A stretch of DNA of 64,000 bases. It comes from Terebella lapidaria. Its lineage: Eukaryota > Annelida > Polychaeta > Terebellida > Terebellidae. Below, one piece after another: positions 11,282 through 24,004 of this stretch; within the stretch, counting starts at the first letter, position 1; each line of letters opens with the position of its first letter. The stretch is taken from assembly GCA_949152475.1 (NCBI GenBank), contig OX424558.1:31940651-32004650 (forward strand), in the 5' to 3' direction. Both the position numbers and the translations under genes were made by a program. Under the pieces are notes generated by a model that did no database searches, was not told the origin of the DNA, and saw only the letters and a list, made by a program, of their open reading frames with translations.

Positions 11282-12032
11282 TCGTAAATATGAATGATAT
11301 TTATTCACCAGCTACAACTGTTACATGTAAAGGACATTTATTGATCAAATTCACGTCATGACATTTTTAATCAGCCCCTAGTCACCCCCTGTAAGCGGCG
11401 CAGCGGTGAAGTGGTTTTGTCCGGACATGCGGTGGGTTTTGCTCCGGCAACACTGCTGATGTTGGGTGAAGATCAAAAACTCATTCGTTATTTTGTTGCA
11501 GCATCATATTTTGGTGGTACTACTTGATTAATTTAACAAGGTTTGTGTCTCATAAATTTGGTGACGAGAGAAAGATGTTTCGAAAGCAAATTTACAACAA
11601 AATGTACAAAGTATTTATTCCCTCATAAAATAGCCGATATGAATTGCGTAATCACTTAAGAATAGTTTGAAGGTACTTGACTATCAAAGCTTATGATATT
11701 TGGAGGTGATAGCTGAACTTGTGAATGAGTAGTATGTGCCTCAAAACAATGCGTGTTGTACATACCGTCCGTGTAACCGAGCGAAACCCAGCATCAGCAG
11801 TGTTGCCCGAGCAAAACCCATGACCTGCCCGAGCAAAACCCACCACATGCCTTGACAAAACCACTTCGCCGCTGCGCCGCTTACAGGGGGTGCTAGTGCA
11901 TTTTTAATGAATAATAATACTTGAACAAAGCGATTGCACCAATGATAATCCATGTCATGGATGTGATGAAACATATGTCCTATAAATGTAACGGTTTCTG
12001 CTGGTGAATAAATATCATTCATATTTACGAGT
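11282..12032. mobile_element. Foldback (long inverted repeat) element, about 750 bp
   Basis: The left end TCGTAAATATGAATG followed by ATATTTATTCACCAGC is mirrored at the right end. Further in, the GC-rich arm around 11,383-11,470 (GTAAGCGGCGCAGCGG, then GGTTTTGCTC) is mirrored around 11,778-11,893. Nearly the whole element could fold into one imperfect hairpin. No transposase frame is present. I could not see a convincing target duplication (flanks GATTAT and GTCAAT), so the exact ends are tentative. Confidence 0.6.
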
Positions 12033-12216
12033 CAATGGCAGAATAGATCACATGTTATAAGCATTTGTCCATAAGCTGCTGACACCTGGTGAATTCCTCG
12101 GAAAATAAACTTCTTAAAGGGTCGGTTTGTTTATATACTCCTTTGTACATTCAACATTGTACATTCTACAGTCAACACATTGTACATTCTACAGTCAGTC
12201 ATGAACGCCCAGCATC

Positions 12217-13789
12217 TATACTACAAAAAAGTTAGAAATATTTCGATAATATTGGCCGAAGTGAACAACTTGTCTATAAAACCTGAAATTTTGAATGGAA
12301 CATATTCCATTGTCACCATGTTTACTGCTCAGTTTTCAGTGAGTCAAACTGAGTCCTTTTGAGTAACAATTTGTTGAGTTTTTTCACCTGGCCAAATCTC
12401 GTCCATTTTTGTGTGTGTACATAAATTGGAGTTGGTACAAAATGTTCCAACCAATGGTCTTATTAGGGATGGTTTTCTGTTTTTGCCAACTTGTCTTAGT
12501 TAGTTTTAGCGTCAAACACCATATTCTACCCACTGACGCGACAAGGGCCGTCTGGATACTGCAGGATGGCAGGTGTCAGGAGAGGTGGCTAACAAACTTG
12601 GAGTTAACCAAAATGTTGAATCTAGATTGTGAGTTACATACCAGAAATGTGAGCATTAAGATGTCAGGCCACGCACAGGGTGATCCAATGGTAGTCGCAC
12701 CACAATAGGATCAGTATTTGGTGCTAACCCCTAATCGTCATTGTCTTGAAACTGGTATATCTATTTTAAATTCTCTTCACATCGCCAAAAACGTTCGTGG
12801 AAGTAAACAAACTTTGCATGAACATCTTCATTCCGATGGTTTGGATGCCTGACGACAAACTTTTGTACCTCCCGCTTCCCCACAGGCCCTACACGGCCTG
12901 TCCTCAGATCGCCCGGGATCATGTCATTTGGAGCATCGTCAATTGGGTCGATGTTCGTTCTCAGATGAGTCCAGAATTTGTGTGTCCACCAATGCAGACA
13001 TTTTAGGGTATGGGGATCACGTGAAGAACTTTCCAAGCTGTTCCAAATTGTGGAACATGACTGATTTGGTGGAGAATCCATAATGGTCTGCGCAGGAATA
13101 AGTGATGATAGTCGCACGGACCTTGTGGTGTTTCACAGAAGAGTAGTGACAGCCATAATTTACAGAGATGATATCATTCTGCATGTAGTTAAACCATATG
13201 TTGGAATAATCGGTTTCAATTTCATTTTCATGGACGATAATGCCCCAATTCATTGGACTCATATTGTTAGTGAGTGCCTCGAGCAGAAAATGGCAGAGAG
13301 TATGTTCTGTCCTGCATGTTGCCCTTACCTGAATCCTATAGAATATTCATAGGATCAACTTGACAGACCTGTTCGAGGACGACCAACTCTTCTATTTAAC
13401 AAGATAGGCCTTGTGGAGGCTCTACAGGAAGAACGGTGGGGTTTTGGCAACAGGCCCTCAGCCATCTCATTGGGAGCATGCGCAGATGTTGTCAAGGTTG
13501 TAATTCAAGCATGTGGGGATCACACCAGTTATTGACTTTTGGATTTAGGTCCAATTTATTGTGCTTTCATTGCTTGAACAAAATCTGAAAAAACACTATG
13601 TTTCGATGTTTTCCTTGGAGTTTGTATTTCGTCAAGTGAAATCACTATGACTGTGAGTTTTGACATTACGTTGAAATGTTGAAAAGGATATGAAAATAAT
13701 ATTTCCCAATTGAAAATTGCAATTTTAATCACTTCCTGTCATGCAAGGGCACATACACTACAACATCCCTAACTTTTTTGAGTAGTGTA
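12217..13789 (+). mobile_element. Tc1/mariner-type transposon, decayed
   Basis: The left end TATACTACAAAAAAGTTAG and the right end (reverse complement) TACACTACTCAAAAAAGTTAG are imperfect terminal inverted repeats of the Tc1-like type, differing by a 2-base indel, and TA lies at both outer edges. The span of about 1.57 kb is the usual full length for the group. It encloses the transposase pseudogene described separately. Confidence 0.75.
12420..13534 (+). pseudogene. Tc1-like DDE transposase pseudogene
   Basis: Fragments in family order are recognisable across several frames. First comes an N-terminal helix-turn-helix-like segment (DATRAVWILQDGRCQE). Next is a GHAQGDPMVVAPQ linker like the GR[P/R] linker of the family, then RRPYTACPQ-type sequence near 12,885. 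SDESRI near 12,965 holds the first catalytic Asp. MDDNAPIHW near 13,238 holds the second Asp. LNPIEYS near 13,335 holds the third acidic residue. The tail RPVRGRPTLLF and GACADVVKVVIQACGDHTSY ends in a stop. At least two frameshifts are needed, and the Trp expected after LNPIEYS is a TAG stop. The gene is dead; the element is a fossil. Confidence 0.8.
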
Positions 13790-13847
13790 TTGTGTACCGC
13801 GGTTGCCAATATTACATGTAGAACCCCAGACAAAAGAATTCAAGAAT

Positions 13848-13950
13848 TCAGTTGGTTAATCTGATTTAAATGCCCTTCTCGTCCGTGGCGAACATAAATA
13901 CGGTTTCAGATATATATCGGCCTGTCAGTCTGGGACCAAGTAACATTTCT
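13848..13950 (+). promoter_or_regulatory. Promoter-like conserved block, diverged copy
   Basis: This copy keeps GGTTAATCTGATTTAAATG, CTTCTCGTCCGTGG, GAACATAAATACGG and GTCAGTCTGGGACCAAGTAAC in order. It shares the downstream AT-rich leader with the copies at 4,775 and 10,597, up to about 14,420. No clear coding exon follows. Confidence 0.35.
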
Positions 13951-14419
13951 CAACGGGAGTTAAAGCGAACAGAAATAAATCCCTCACCTGCGTGGAACAA
14001 ATGCCAATTAAGTATAGGTGAATTGAAATTAAATCCATGTTTTCATTCGACGCCATCTTTCTCCCGAAATGAAGCCAGATGTCTTATGTATCTCTGAGTA
14101 TCTTGGAGAATATTAATAGTTAGAATGTATCTAAATACAACGATGATCTGTTGTGGGGTGAACAAGTGATACTATCCTCTTCCACTCCGGTCTGTATCGG
14201 GTGAAATTCTCGAGGCTAGATCTAGATTTTAACCAAATTCAGCCCATCATCGGAATTACAAATCTACTAATAAACTATTTCACAAACATGTTTTGGTTAA
14301 AACATTAAACTTTCATTTTTGAAAAATGCGATCGCTTTTTCGCGTGAAAAATATGATCGTCTTATTGGCCTTCACATTAATTGGTAGGGACTGCTCACTA
14401 CATAGTCATGGAATAGTAA

Positions 14420-15460
14420 TATCGCCAATGTACATATCCGTAATTCTTTGACCAAAAGACTATAACATAATGTTCCGTGCCCTTTGTATTGTGTCTTTCA
14501 AGACAGTTATTAACACCACCATCATTGATATCAAGGGTATTTTTTTTCATATGGACAAACACTGAGGGATCAAACACAAACAGGGACAAAATCACCACTG
14601 CGTGTTTGATGTAATAGTTCCTGGACCTATGTACTTCTATTCGAATCAGATTACCTGCTATCATTCCTACCTTGTCCTATTTAAGTGAACTAGCCGTTTC
14701 TCGAAAGGGCATAATGTCTCTAGAGACTTAGAAAAACAGTATGGCGCTCAACCCAACGAGTTGCGAACACTTAGTGTTCTGCCGTGTCAATGTTTGTCTC
14801 ATGGCTATTGGGTGAGTATCTTTAAAAGTTCAAGAGGTTGAAAACACATACCATTTTTAGGATTTCCTGAACTTTGCTTGAATCAGAACAAGCTGAGTCA
14901 AATAATGACCGGAAAAAATGACAGTGAGGAGCTATTGGTGCTTGGGCTAAAACTTTTGACATATCCAGAATGACATCTGCATTTGCATTTCCCGCAACAT
15001 CGTGCATTTGAGCTCTGCAAATTTCCCCACAAATTGATTTCCCTGTGATCCATGCGATGACATTTAACGTATTGCGCCAGTTTTCATTTGATTCGCCATC
15101 TATGTTAGGACATCTGAGGACAGAGCCCAGTTCTCCTCAGTCAGAAGAGCCTGTCACATTATCTCCCTCAGTGCCATGACATATTTTCCACTGCTTTTCC
15201 ACCCGTGACGATGCCAACAATTTGCTACTCTGGGTTTTCTCTGATGAAGTCTAGCAATTTCTGGTCGGTGGATAACTATCATGATCTTCCCACAGAAACA
15301 AAGGTCTCTAGAAATTATTTCCATGAAAAATGAACACTATGAAATGTCGGATAGTGTACTATACACCTCCATACAAGAATTAAATGATTCTGTGTAATAC
15401 ATGTATACAAAAAATTGTATTCAACGCTGTCAATAAAGCTTCTTGTAAAAAAAAAAGTGT
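14420..15460. other. Stretch without recognisable genes or repeats
   Basis: I see no repeated block, terminal structure or convincing exon. Short open frames (for example minus strand 14,398-14,664) have no splice context or recognisable sequence. An A-run lies at about 15,449-15,458. Confidence 0.4.
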
Positions 15461-18400
15461 TCAACAGGTTTTTGTCACAATGTTCAATTGGATGTGGCTA
15501 ATGTTTCCTGCGAATTTACCAGATTAAAAGCTTGGTAAACAATTGTTCCCAATCGGCCTTGTAATATCATCACATTGGGCAATCAGATTTATCGATCCAT
15601 ACACAACTCTCAACCATCCATCCCATTTTCTACGTAGCTTGACTAATACAACATGATATAAAACTGGTTGTGGATGACCATTATCAACGTCAACGACCCT
15701 CATGCCACGACACTGGAGAAGGTATCGATGATATCACAAAAATCCTCCATTAATATCGCAAATGGAGATGGGCTGAGTATCACATCCAGACGTCAGGTGG
15801 TAGATCACGTAATACCAACAGAGCAAACATAGGATATACCTGTATTGTGTACGTTCATGTGTGTCCATAACCAAATGTTCCATGATAGTACTAGACGTAG
15901 TATGATATCCTGGAAGAATATGACTTCCTGATAGTCATATATGATGATTCATGAAGTTCCATAGATTTTTCTCGATGTTATCTCACTTATATTCGTTTTT
16001 TTCCGCTGGGGATACTGTATACCTAGTTATTGTTTCCACGTTATCACATGAGCATGATATAGGTAACACATTAAGAATCACGTGACCGATCATGAGACAG
16101 CAAGAGAGCAAACATATCCTATTACTTGGGATTCAGAATTGTATGAACAATATGTCGGTCATTGCACAATACCACACGTACGAGAGGGGCTGCTATTGTC
16201 TCATAATTCTGGTTAAGTAGTGAAAGAATTTTTCTAGAATTTTAAAGCAACTTGAATGTATCACCATACATTGATGATTGAAACAAGTGCATGATTTCAA
16301 GCTTGCCAGGTTGAAACAGGAAATTGAAATAAATATGTGACAATAGTAATACGCATATTCTTTTACCAAAGTGTAAAAACGAAAACTAATATATGTATAA
16401 CCATTTCATAACCATTTTACACTCAAAACAATGAAATGCAGGACAGTTTTATTTATGGACCATAGTGATTGTCCTTCTGGAAGATTGGGTATCGGCCATC
16501 AAGGGAAACCAGTACTAAACATAAAGCTGGTTGGGAAAGTCTGAAATGTAAGTCATCTGCTATCAGTATTGGTGAAACATATCCTTGCCTAACAGTCTAT
16601 AGCTTATCTGAGAATTTCGTGAACAAATACGGCATATCTGATAGATCCTAAACTGATAATATGTCGATATAAACATTTAGACACCACTGTCATCCATGCA
16701 CTCCCAGTTTTTATGCAGAGGAAGAGGAGGAGTGGTAGTTTTGAATAGGCTTATCCACAAGTGACCACGAAATCAACCAGATTTTGATGATAGAATTAGT
16801 ATAAAAACCCGAAACATCGAAACAACTTGAAAATTGGAGTAAAACTTCAACAAAGTACCGAAAACAGAGAATAATATGGTAAAAAGGAGACTACCTCAGA
16901 TCTGATATTGAAATCAAATTGCAATCAAATGGCTGGCCAAATAGGGCAAATTCAACCGGGTCGCTTATCAACAGCCAATTTTAGGGGAAAATAGTTGGCT
17001 AAATGGGCCATATTTGACCGGATCAGTCATCGGCCGCCAATTTTAGCAACAAAAAAAAAAGAAAATCGCGTCGTCGTATCACTATTTCGGGGACCCCAAT
17101 AACCAGAACCATAATACTTTTTTTTGGCCTTATCAACGCCTTCATGCTGCGACACCCGCTTTATGCTGCGACACTCGAGAAGATATCGATGAAGTCGCAA
17201 AAATATTCTCCATTAGTATCTCACCTGAAAAGGAATGAGAAATATTACGTACAGAAGACACGTGATAGATCACCTAATACCAAGAGAGCAAACATATCAT
17301 CTGACGTGGGATCCAAAAGACAACACAATCGCACACATCTCACGCATATGTTGAAGATTTAAAGTTTATGTTAAACCACGAGCATACATACAAAATTAAC
17401 TATATCAACATTCATTCTACGAAACTCTGGATAAATATATCACACGAAATATCCTGAGAATGTATATTTCGCTGCATTTATGCATTCTACAAACAATTAT
17501 CCCGCCAAAAGTATTCTCATCGGGAATAGACAATCGTGACGAAAATTACCATTGATCAGAATAGCTACCGTGTTATAGACCGACCCATTGTCCTCCTGAT
17601 TGGATGATTCAGCAACGGCTACCAAGGGAATCATGTAGGAAACATAAAGTTGATTGGATGATTCAGTCGGTTTCTTATGTCCGACAAAGGAGAGATTTTA
17701 TCACCTGATCCAAATCAAATTCGTGATAGAAAATAGTAAGCTAAAATAGATAATGGTAAAGACAACGTGCCAGGAAACTAGACTAAGTTATGTTTCTCGC
17801 GAGGATTGTTATTCGTCCTTGGGACGTCCATTGTACAATGACTTCAATACGAGTTCTTCAGACAAAACAATATCAGAATTTGAGTGGCTAATCTTCTTTA
17901 AATACCCTTCTCGTCCGTGGCGAACAGCGTAATGGTTTTAGTTGATTATCACTCTATCCGTCTGAGAAAGGAAGAACATTTCTCGAAGGGAAATTCAGGG
18001 TGTATTCAGCGCATCGGATTGGATGTTGAAATCGAGATTCGTAGCGTTTATATGCATTCGTGTTTGTAAATTGATGGAAAGTGGTGCAAACTAACAATTC
18101 CAGTTCAAACAATACCAACAAAAAAATTATAAACATATTTACGATATATTGATAATGAGGTATCACGCAATATCACTCTTCTTCGGGGGTGTTCAAGTCC
18201 GCTGTATTTATATGGTTATTGGGCAACCTTGACAAGCTTGCTTTGTTGTACAGGAAAAGTTGGTCACGTTAAAGTGGTTCAATAGGTAATGTTCCTCCAC
18301 AAAAAAATGTACTCTGCTTACTGTTCCTTTGTAGAATGAGGCTTGTCTATCACCCCCCCCCCCCCGCCCCCAATTTAAAAGCATGATAAACAAGTGTCGG

Positions 18401-18590
18401 TACAAATTGCCTTGTATACCATCACGTTGTGCAAGCAGATTTATAGATCCAGACACAACCCAATACTTCTAGTTACACATTGTACAGAGCTTATGTAAGA
18501 GCTATGTGCGTCATACAAACAAGTGGATGTGTAAGAACATTAGCACGGACACGGAAGATATCACGGAAAGATATCGGTGAAACCGCAAAA
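15460..18590. repeat. Degenerate tandem repeat array (units of about 1.4-1.6 kb)
   Basis: Several anchors recur in order. GCATGATAAACAAGTG-type sequence occurs near 15,530 and 18,380. CAGATTTAT(C/A)GATCCA occurs near 15,585 and 18,438. A GACAC..GAGAAG(G/A)TATCGATGA segment occurs near 15,710 and 17,170, with a third, interrupted copy from 18,550 into 21,250. ACC(A)AGAGAGCAAACAT occurs near 15,820 and 17,285. A CTTCTGGAAGATTGGG-like segment occurs near 16,475 and 17,590. The third copy of the anchor segment is split by the two transposons at 18,594 and 21,255, which lets their target sites be read. Confidence 0.6.
17882..17985 (+). promoter_or_regulatory. Promoter-like conserved block, most diverged plus-strand copy
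   Basis: GTGGCTAATCTTCTTTAAAT, CCCTTCTCGTCCGTGGCGAA and a weakened initiator-like segment (TATCCGTCTGAGA) are retained. The TTTAAAT core here is the most TATA-like of the early copies. Any downstream exon is unrecognised. Confidence 0.3.
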
Positions 18591-18593
18591 ATA

Positions 18594-21154
18594 TGGAGCG
18601 TTTTTAGGGTCAATATTCATTGACACGCATTGTAGATTTTCTTGTTGTGAATGATTTTTTCAATCGCAAAATTCTTTATTCCACATTACTTTTTCTGAAC
18701 TTTCTGTGTCGAATTTACATATTCTTACTGCATAGTTCTAACTTCCATCTCCTTGCTGCTTACTTCTCAATGCTTAATTCATCATGTCAAATTCTAACAC
18801 CTTTGTCCATGCAAACTATCAAAAACAAATCGCAGACTGGAACAATGCATATGGAACTTAGCACATTGCATTTAGAATATAGCATATCGCATGATGAACA
18901 AAGCACAACGAACGAAGCACTCGGCGGTTAGCGCCGCCTGTCGTCATAATGATACAGTAGTAATTGTTGTGGACAAAATTACTACTGCAACATTATGACG
19001 ACAGGAGGCGCTGGCCGCACGTAGCCACATGATGTATGAGAAACTAAGACCTCCCTTCATTGGTCACGTGAATTTCTGGCGCGACCAACAGGTGCCACAC
19101 ATGAATGCAGCTGAGATGCACAGGCCCCAATGAATTCCCGAGATGATTAATATGAGCTTATTAATTTCTATGTTTATTAAAATAAATTTTCGATGTGACG
19201 TCATGAATACTCATTATAATTGAATTAGGTGCAAATATTATCATATAGGCCTAAAATTAACACATAAAAAATGGTCATAACTTGAGAACTCAGAGAACAG
19301 ACAGTGATTTTGAGATGTGAAAAAAAAATTCTCAGGAAACTGATGGCTATCTCTTTCAAGGCAAAATATGATGATCTCTCCGATCATAATTTCTTCATGC
19401 GGTTAATTTGACATGAATCCAACTCGTGACAGTACACTAGATACACTAGTACTACGCTACGGTAGTTGTATTGGATTTAACATATATCTTATTTACCTGT
19501 TTGCAACATAAAGAGATCATGAGAATTACACAGGGTATTTATTTTCCCAAATATAAATTGTTACACTGATCTTCAAACCTATTGTCAAAACATGTTCGTA
19601 AATATTGCCAAACACACATTTCCTGTATGGAATATAATATGAAATCAAGTTACATCTTGAAAGGCATCTTTCGTTAAAGACATATATTCACATACCGTCG
19701 ATTCAAAGGCAACAAAACTTATACACATCACAATGGTACATAGAGAGAATCGTATGCATTTTGAGGGAAATTGTCAGAATAGTTTTTGAGAAAATTGCAG
19801 CCAAAGACAAAAATCATCGTTTCTTTGACAAAATAAGGTCGTTTTGACCTTCCAATGTCATTCAAGGTCAAACTCAAGGTCATCCATCATTCAAACCGCA
19901 ATATATGATTTCCCATTTTAATGTGCCAATGCTCTATCTTGAAAAGTTCTAGGAGTTACCCCCATTATGAAAGAAAAATTGGGTGAAATTTCCCCAAAAA
20001 TTTTCCCCCAAAATTTTTCAATGGCCAAAAAAAATAAAAATTGGCTGACGTGCTAAAAATGGCTCAGAACGAATAGTGGCTCGATTTGGGACAAAACAAT
20101 TTTTTTTCGCTGACACGTTAAAAAAAATGAAAAATGGCTGCCACACGCAGACCGGCGATTCAAGGGCAATGAAACTTGCCATTGATGTACATGAGGGAGA
20201 TGTCTTGAAACAAAAATCTCAAACTGATCAGTCAGTTTTCGAGAAAAAGCCCATCAAAGTCCAATATTAGCCACTTTTCATCAAAAAGGCTGCCAAATCG
20301 GCAAAAACGATTGAATAAAAAACAACGAAAAAAAACCGTCTCAGGGATTTAGCCCAAGGAATGTTTTAGTAAATTTTCAGAAAAATTCATCGAGGCGAAA
20401 AAAAAAGTTATTTGCCGGACGGACGACGGACGAACGTAGCAAATTTTTAGGTTAAAGGGCTTTCACCATGTTAAATTTCCTGTCCCGTGTGAGCCCCGTA
20501 TCCCCAAATTAATCCATTAAATAAATACACGTCTGCTCATAAAAAGTGAGTTTAGGGGCTATCTTTAGCTTTTTCAAGCCCCTAAACCCCGGAAGTTTTC
20601 CCGGACGGACGACGGACGAAAAACCACGCCAATAGCTTATCGGGCCATGGGCCGGTAAGCTAAAAATACAGCACCGGATCAGTGGTCCATCAAAGCAAGG
20701 TCTTTCCTTCATCCAGGAGTCTTCAGTTTCTCATTCACAATGTGGCCACTCGACCCGCAGCGCCGTCTGTCGTCATAATAGTGCAGTAGTAATTTTGGCA
20801 CATGAAATGCTTCATTCGTTGTGCTTTGTTCTTCGTGCGATGTGCTTTATTGTAAGTGAAATGTGCTAAGTTCCACATGCATTGTGCCAGGTGCGATTTG
20901 TTTTTTAATAGTTTGCATGAACAAAGGTGTTAGAATTTGGCATGATGAATCAAGACTTGAGAAAGAACCAGTGAGAACTTGGAAATAAGCAGCAAGGAGA
21001 TGGAAATTAGAACTATGCAGTAAGAATATGTAAATTCGACACAGAAAGTTTAGAAATAGTAATGTGGAATAAAGAATTTTGCGATTGAAATAATCAATCA
21101 CAACAAGAAAATCTACAATGCATGTCAATGAATATTGACCCTAAAAACGCTCCA
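18594..21154. mobile_element. Long-TIR DNA element, 2.56 kb
   Basis: The ends TGGAGCGTTTTTAGGG and CCCTAAAAACGCTCCA are perfect inverted repeats, and inverted similarity continues inward for about 350 bp. The arms are about 18,594-18,960 and 20,770-21,154. TA precedes the left end and follows the right end, consistent with a TA target. The flanks (CCGCAAAAATA on the left, TACAAAAAATGGG on the right) are halves of a repeat seen uninterrupted at about 17,190. The arms contain the mirror-image segments GCCGCCTGTCGTCATAAT and a further palindrome at 18,930-19,020. There is no transposase. A hairpin-ended element occupies the centre. Confidence 0.75.
19400..20661 (-). mobile_element. Hairpin-ended element (GACCTTGA family), reverse copy
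   Basis: On the minus strand this begins at 20,661 with the hairpin AGCTTACCGG / CCGATAAGCT, then CGTCCGTCGTCCGTCC. Its interior is homologous to 53,288-56,280: CCATTTTTC..GGCAGCCATTTT segments, GATCAGTTTGAGATTTTTG, GATGTGTATAAGTTTTGTTG and AACATGTTTTGACAATAG. The CCGTCC-rich start occurs twice (20,411-20,436 and 20,600-20,620), so one copy may be inserted in another. The left boundary is uncertain. Confidence 0.6.
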
Positions 21155-21254
21155 TACAAAAAATGGGTTCAGTATTACATTCAGAAGTCACGTGATATAT
21201 CACCGAATAATGAGGGAGGGAACAAACATTTCATCTCACAAGGGATCCAAAAGA

Positions 21255-22682
21255 TACGGAAGCCCGTTGAGGCCAGATACTGCAAGGTGTGAAAATATAA
21301 TTATCTGGCGGCCGCCACTTATTTATCTGGCGCCCACCACATAATTATCTGGCGGCTGCCACTTAATTATCTGGCGGCCACCGCATAATTATATCTGTAG
21401 CACAGTCGTCAACGTGCGCACAGGATTCCTGTAGCGGAGTTACAGGAAGCCTGCAAAAACAACAACATAATCTGAGAAAATTGATGGTAGGTGGGTATTT
21501 TTGGTTGGAAACACATCCCAAACGAGGTTTCCAGCAAAGCGACTTAGCAGATAGACTAACATAAAGATATTCTTTTGAGTGGTAGTTTCATTTGTTGTTG
21601 ACACCTTCGTTATTATTAACTATAAACACATGAAGTGAAATTATTCCTCAATTATCGTCCGATTGCCCCTATGTCTACATGTAATCACCATATAATGGAG
21701 CTTTTGCCCACTGCTAATGTACATGGGGGTTGATTGGTTCACAGTCGATCATATTCAACAGTTAATGGGAGGTGACACTCGTATTTAACTCTCACACTTA
21801 GCATTATATAGGGATGGATCATCAATGCATTCATGTTTTTTGTTGTGGCCATGGCAACTTGGCCATCTGCAATCATGGTTGCAACCTCGATATATAGGTT
21901 AAAGGGATATGTGAACATATAAAAACAGTCCATACTCGAGTGTTGACAAATATTCGTCAAATTATCTGATTAATTTTGTGTGTTCCGTTTTTCTTTGTTT
22001 TTTTTTCACCTATGGAATATGTATTGAAAGTTGCCCTATAATACCAATCAATGACATGAAAATATGTACATTTCATCGCGCAAAAAAATATTCGTTAAAT
22101 TTATTAAGGCATTCTTGGACCACAATATAAATCGGTCCAACGCGCACCACTCCTATTGGATGCTGGTTTTCGAAGGCGGGGGTGGGGGGGGGGGGGGGGG
22201 GTGGAGAAGAAGACCTTTTTAAATTCCGGAGTTAGGAACTTGATAATATCGACTTGATAATATATCTAAAAAAAAAGTAAAAATTTGACCGCATACAAAT
22301 TCGGAAATTTGCATTTCTATGGATAGACCAAAATGCTGGGTTAATGCACAATGAGGTTCCTGTTTGCCACCAGGATCGCCACCATGTAATTCGGGTATAG
22401 ATAAAACCATAGAAACAGTCTACTGTGCCATATAATACAAAAACGTAATAATGTTGCATTAAAGTGTTGTCATGTTTGTTTTTGCATAATGCAGGCAACG
22501 GACATGACGTTTTTTGTACTTTTTAGGCCTAATAGACTGTTTCAGAGCCCCAAAAGCACATGGCATCAGCAGGTACCCCATTATGTGGCGACCGCCAGAT
22601 AATTAAGTGGCAGCCGGCAGAAAATTATGTGGCGGCCACCACTTAAATATATTTTCACATCTGGCACTAACGGTCTTCCGTA
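21255..22682. mobile_element. TIR element with subterminal minisatellite, 1.43 kb
   Basis: The ends TACGGAAG..CGTT and AACGGTCTTCCGTA are inverted, and inverted similarity continues through GTGTGAAAATATA. Exact 6-bp copies of AAAAGA lie at 21,249-21,254 and 22,683-22,688, a good target duplication. The uninterrupted target GATCCAAAAGACAAC is present at about 17,309. Just inside each end are repeats of ATTATCTGGCGGCCGCCACT type (about 27 bp; four units on the left at 21,300-21,392, about three on the right at 22,585-22,640). No transposase is seen and I cannot name the superfamily. Confidence 0.75.
22183..22202 (+). repeat. G-homopolymer tract
   Basis: This is a G-rich run inside the 21,255-22,682 element, flanked by GGGGGT. 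Comparable G or C runs lie at 445-456, 2,867-2,880, 7,594-7,608, 18,352-18,365 and 43,419-43,432. Confidence 0.8.
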
Positions 22683-22688
22683 AAAAGA

Positions 22689-24004
22689 CAACCCTACCAT
22701 GCATCATATTTTAAAGAAACAGTGATCATGTAAAACTATGGAAGGATATGTGTATTGTGTCTGTGTGATTGTGTGTGATCATCAAAACACTCTTCTAGTC
22801 AACCATTGATAGGTTGATACATAAAGTAATCAAGTTTCGGGGTGGTCACATATAAATGTGAATGATGAATGGGGGCTGTTTTGCTACTAGATTTCTGCTA
22901 ATACCCCACTAGATATTCAGATCACATACATGCACACAAAACAGTTGAGAATGGCATGATACAATGGAGATAGAAGCTGCGAGATTTTTCAACTATGGGC
23001 ACATTGCGTTCCCGTGGATGTAAGTTTAGTCTCACATGATGGCAAAGAAGCAATCCTCAGAGCTGCAAAAGTTATGACACATCCCTTGCAAGAGGCTCTT
23101 TGCAGATGTTGAAATAATTGCCATCGAATAGTCGGTACGAATCGGTCAGCTATGTCCCCTTCATGAATTTTGCGAATATTGACAGGCATTGCCTTGCTTG
23201 GGGAGCACAGTTTCAGGCAAATGACACTTGAGAAAAAAAAGAAAAGAAACATAATTATATTCTTTTTAATAGTATCTCACAGGAATTTGAGTTGAGCAAT
23301 ACGTTGATAAATAGCGTTATCGATCACGGAACCCTAACACACGAGGATCAGGCACATTATACTAGTCATAGTTGTAAAGTTGTGATTTTGTTGCTGTTCT
23401 ACGTTGATATGCTATTCGCATAACTATGTTATCAGTATTTTAAATGTGTTGATTGAAAATCGTTCAGGTTCAAGTAACTGAAGCGTATGAATCATTGCCC
23501 CCAGTTGATTCCCAAAACTGTGAGCTGGCTAGAAAATAACTGGATGAATTTCTCCCTTGGGTCTTATCCGGCATTTAGCAGGAACCCAGCACATATCATG
23601 AACGTGACTTTTGCAGGCGTCTCGGGTCGTATGGCTCTCATATATATATATTTTTTCATTGTGTCCAATACGAGACTGATGAAAACTGATAAAGAATTCA
23701 TGTTCTATGCCTCAACGAATTTCAGAGCAGACTGTGCCTATGATTCAGATGATGCTTACTACCCGTCCATGAATACCGCGAGTTGCAAATAAATGAGTGG
23801 GTGCGGGTCATGCCAGATTTTACCTAGCTACCATGATTGGTATGTATATAGTTTTACCATTTGTCACCAATGAATTACTAGTATATTCATCCAGCCCCTG
23901 GCAAGTATACCACAGTAATTCTGCCATAATGTGGTTGAAACACGTTAAAGAATGACATATGTCTGATTAACTCAAGTAACCTGAAAATAATAACAAAATA
24001 AAAA
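22689..24004. other. Sparse stretch; one orphan open frame
   Basis: A plus-strand frame at 23,487-23,792 (101 codons) starts with ATG and has a hydrophobic run (MALIYIYFFIVSN) partly produced by a TA microsatellite, then an acidic, Cys-poor tail. There is no family match and no splice signals that I trust. The rest shows no element ends. Confidence 0.3.

Noticed and set aside
12761..13117. 118-codon minus-strand frame
   Set aside because: It is antisense to the middle of the Tc1 transposase pseudogene, and the sense strand explains the conserved motifs.
22219..22498. Overlapping minus-strand frames inside the 21,255-22,682 element as a transposase
   Set aside because: Too short, no catalytic or zinc motifs, and adjacent to a G-run. 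The element looks non-autonomous.
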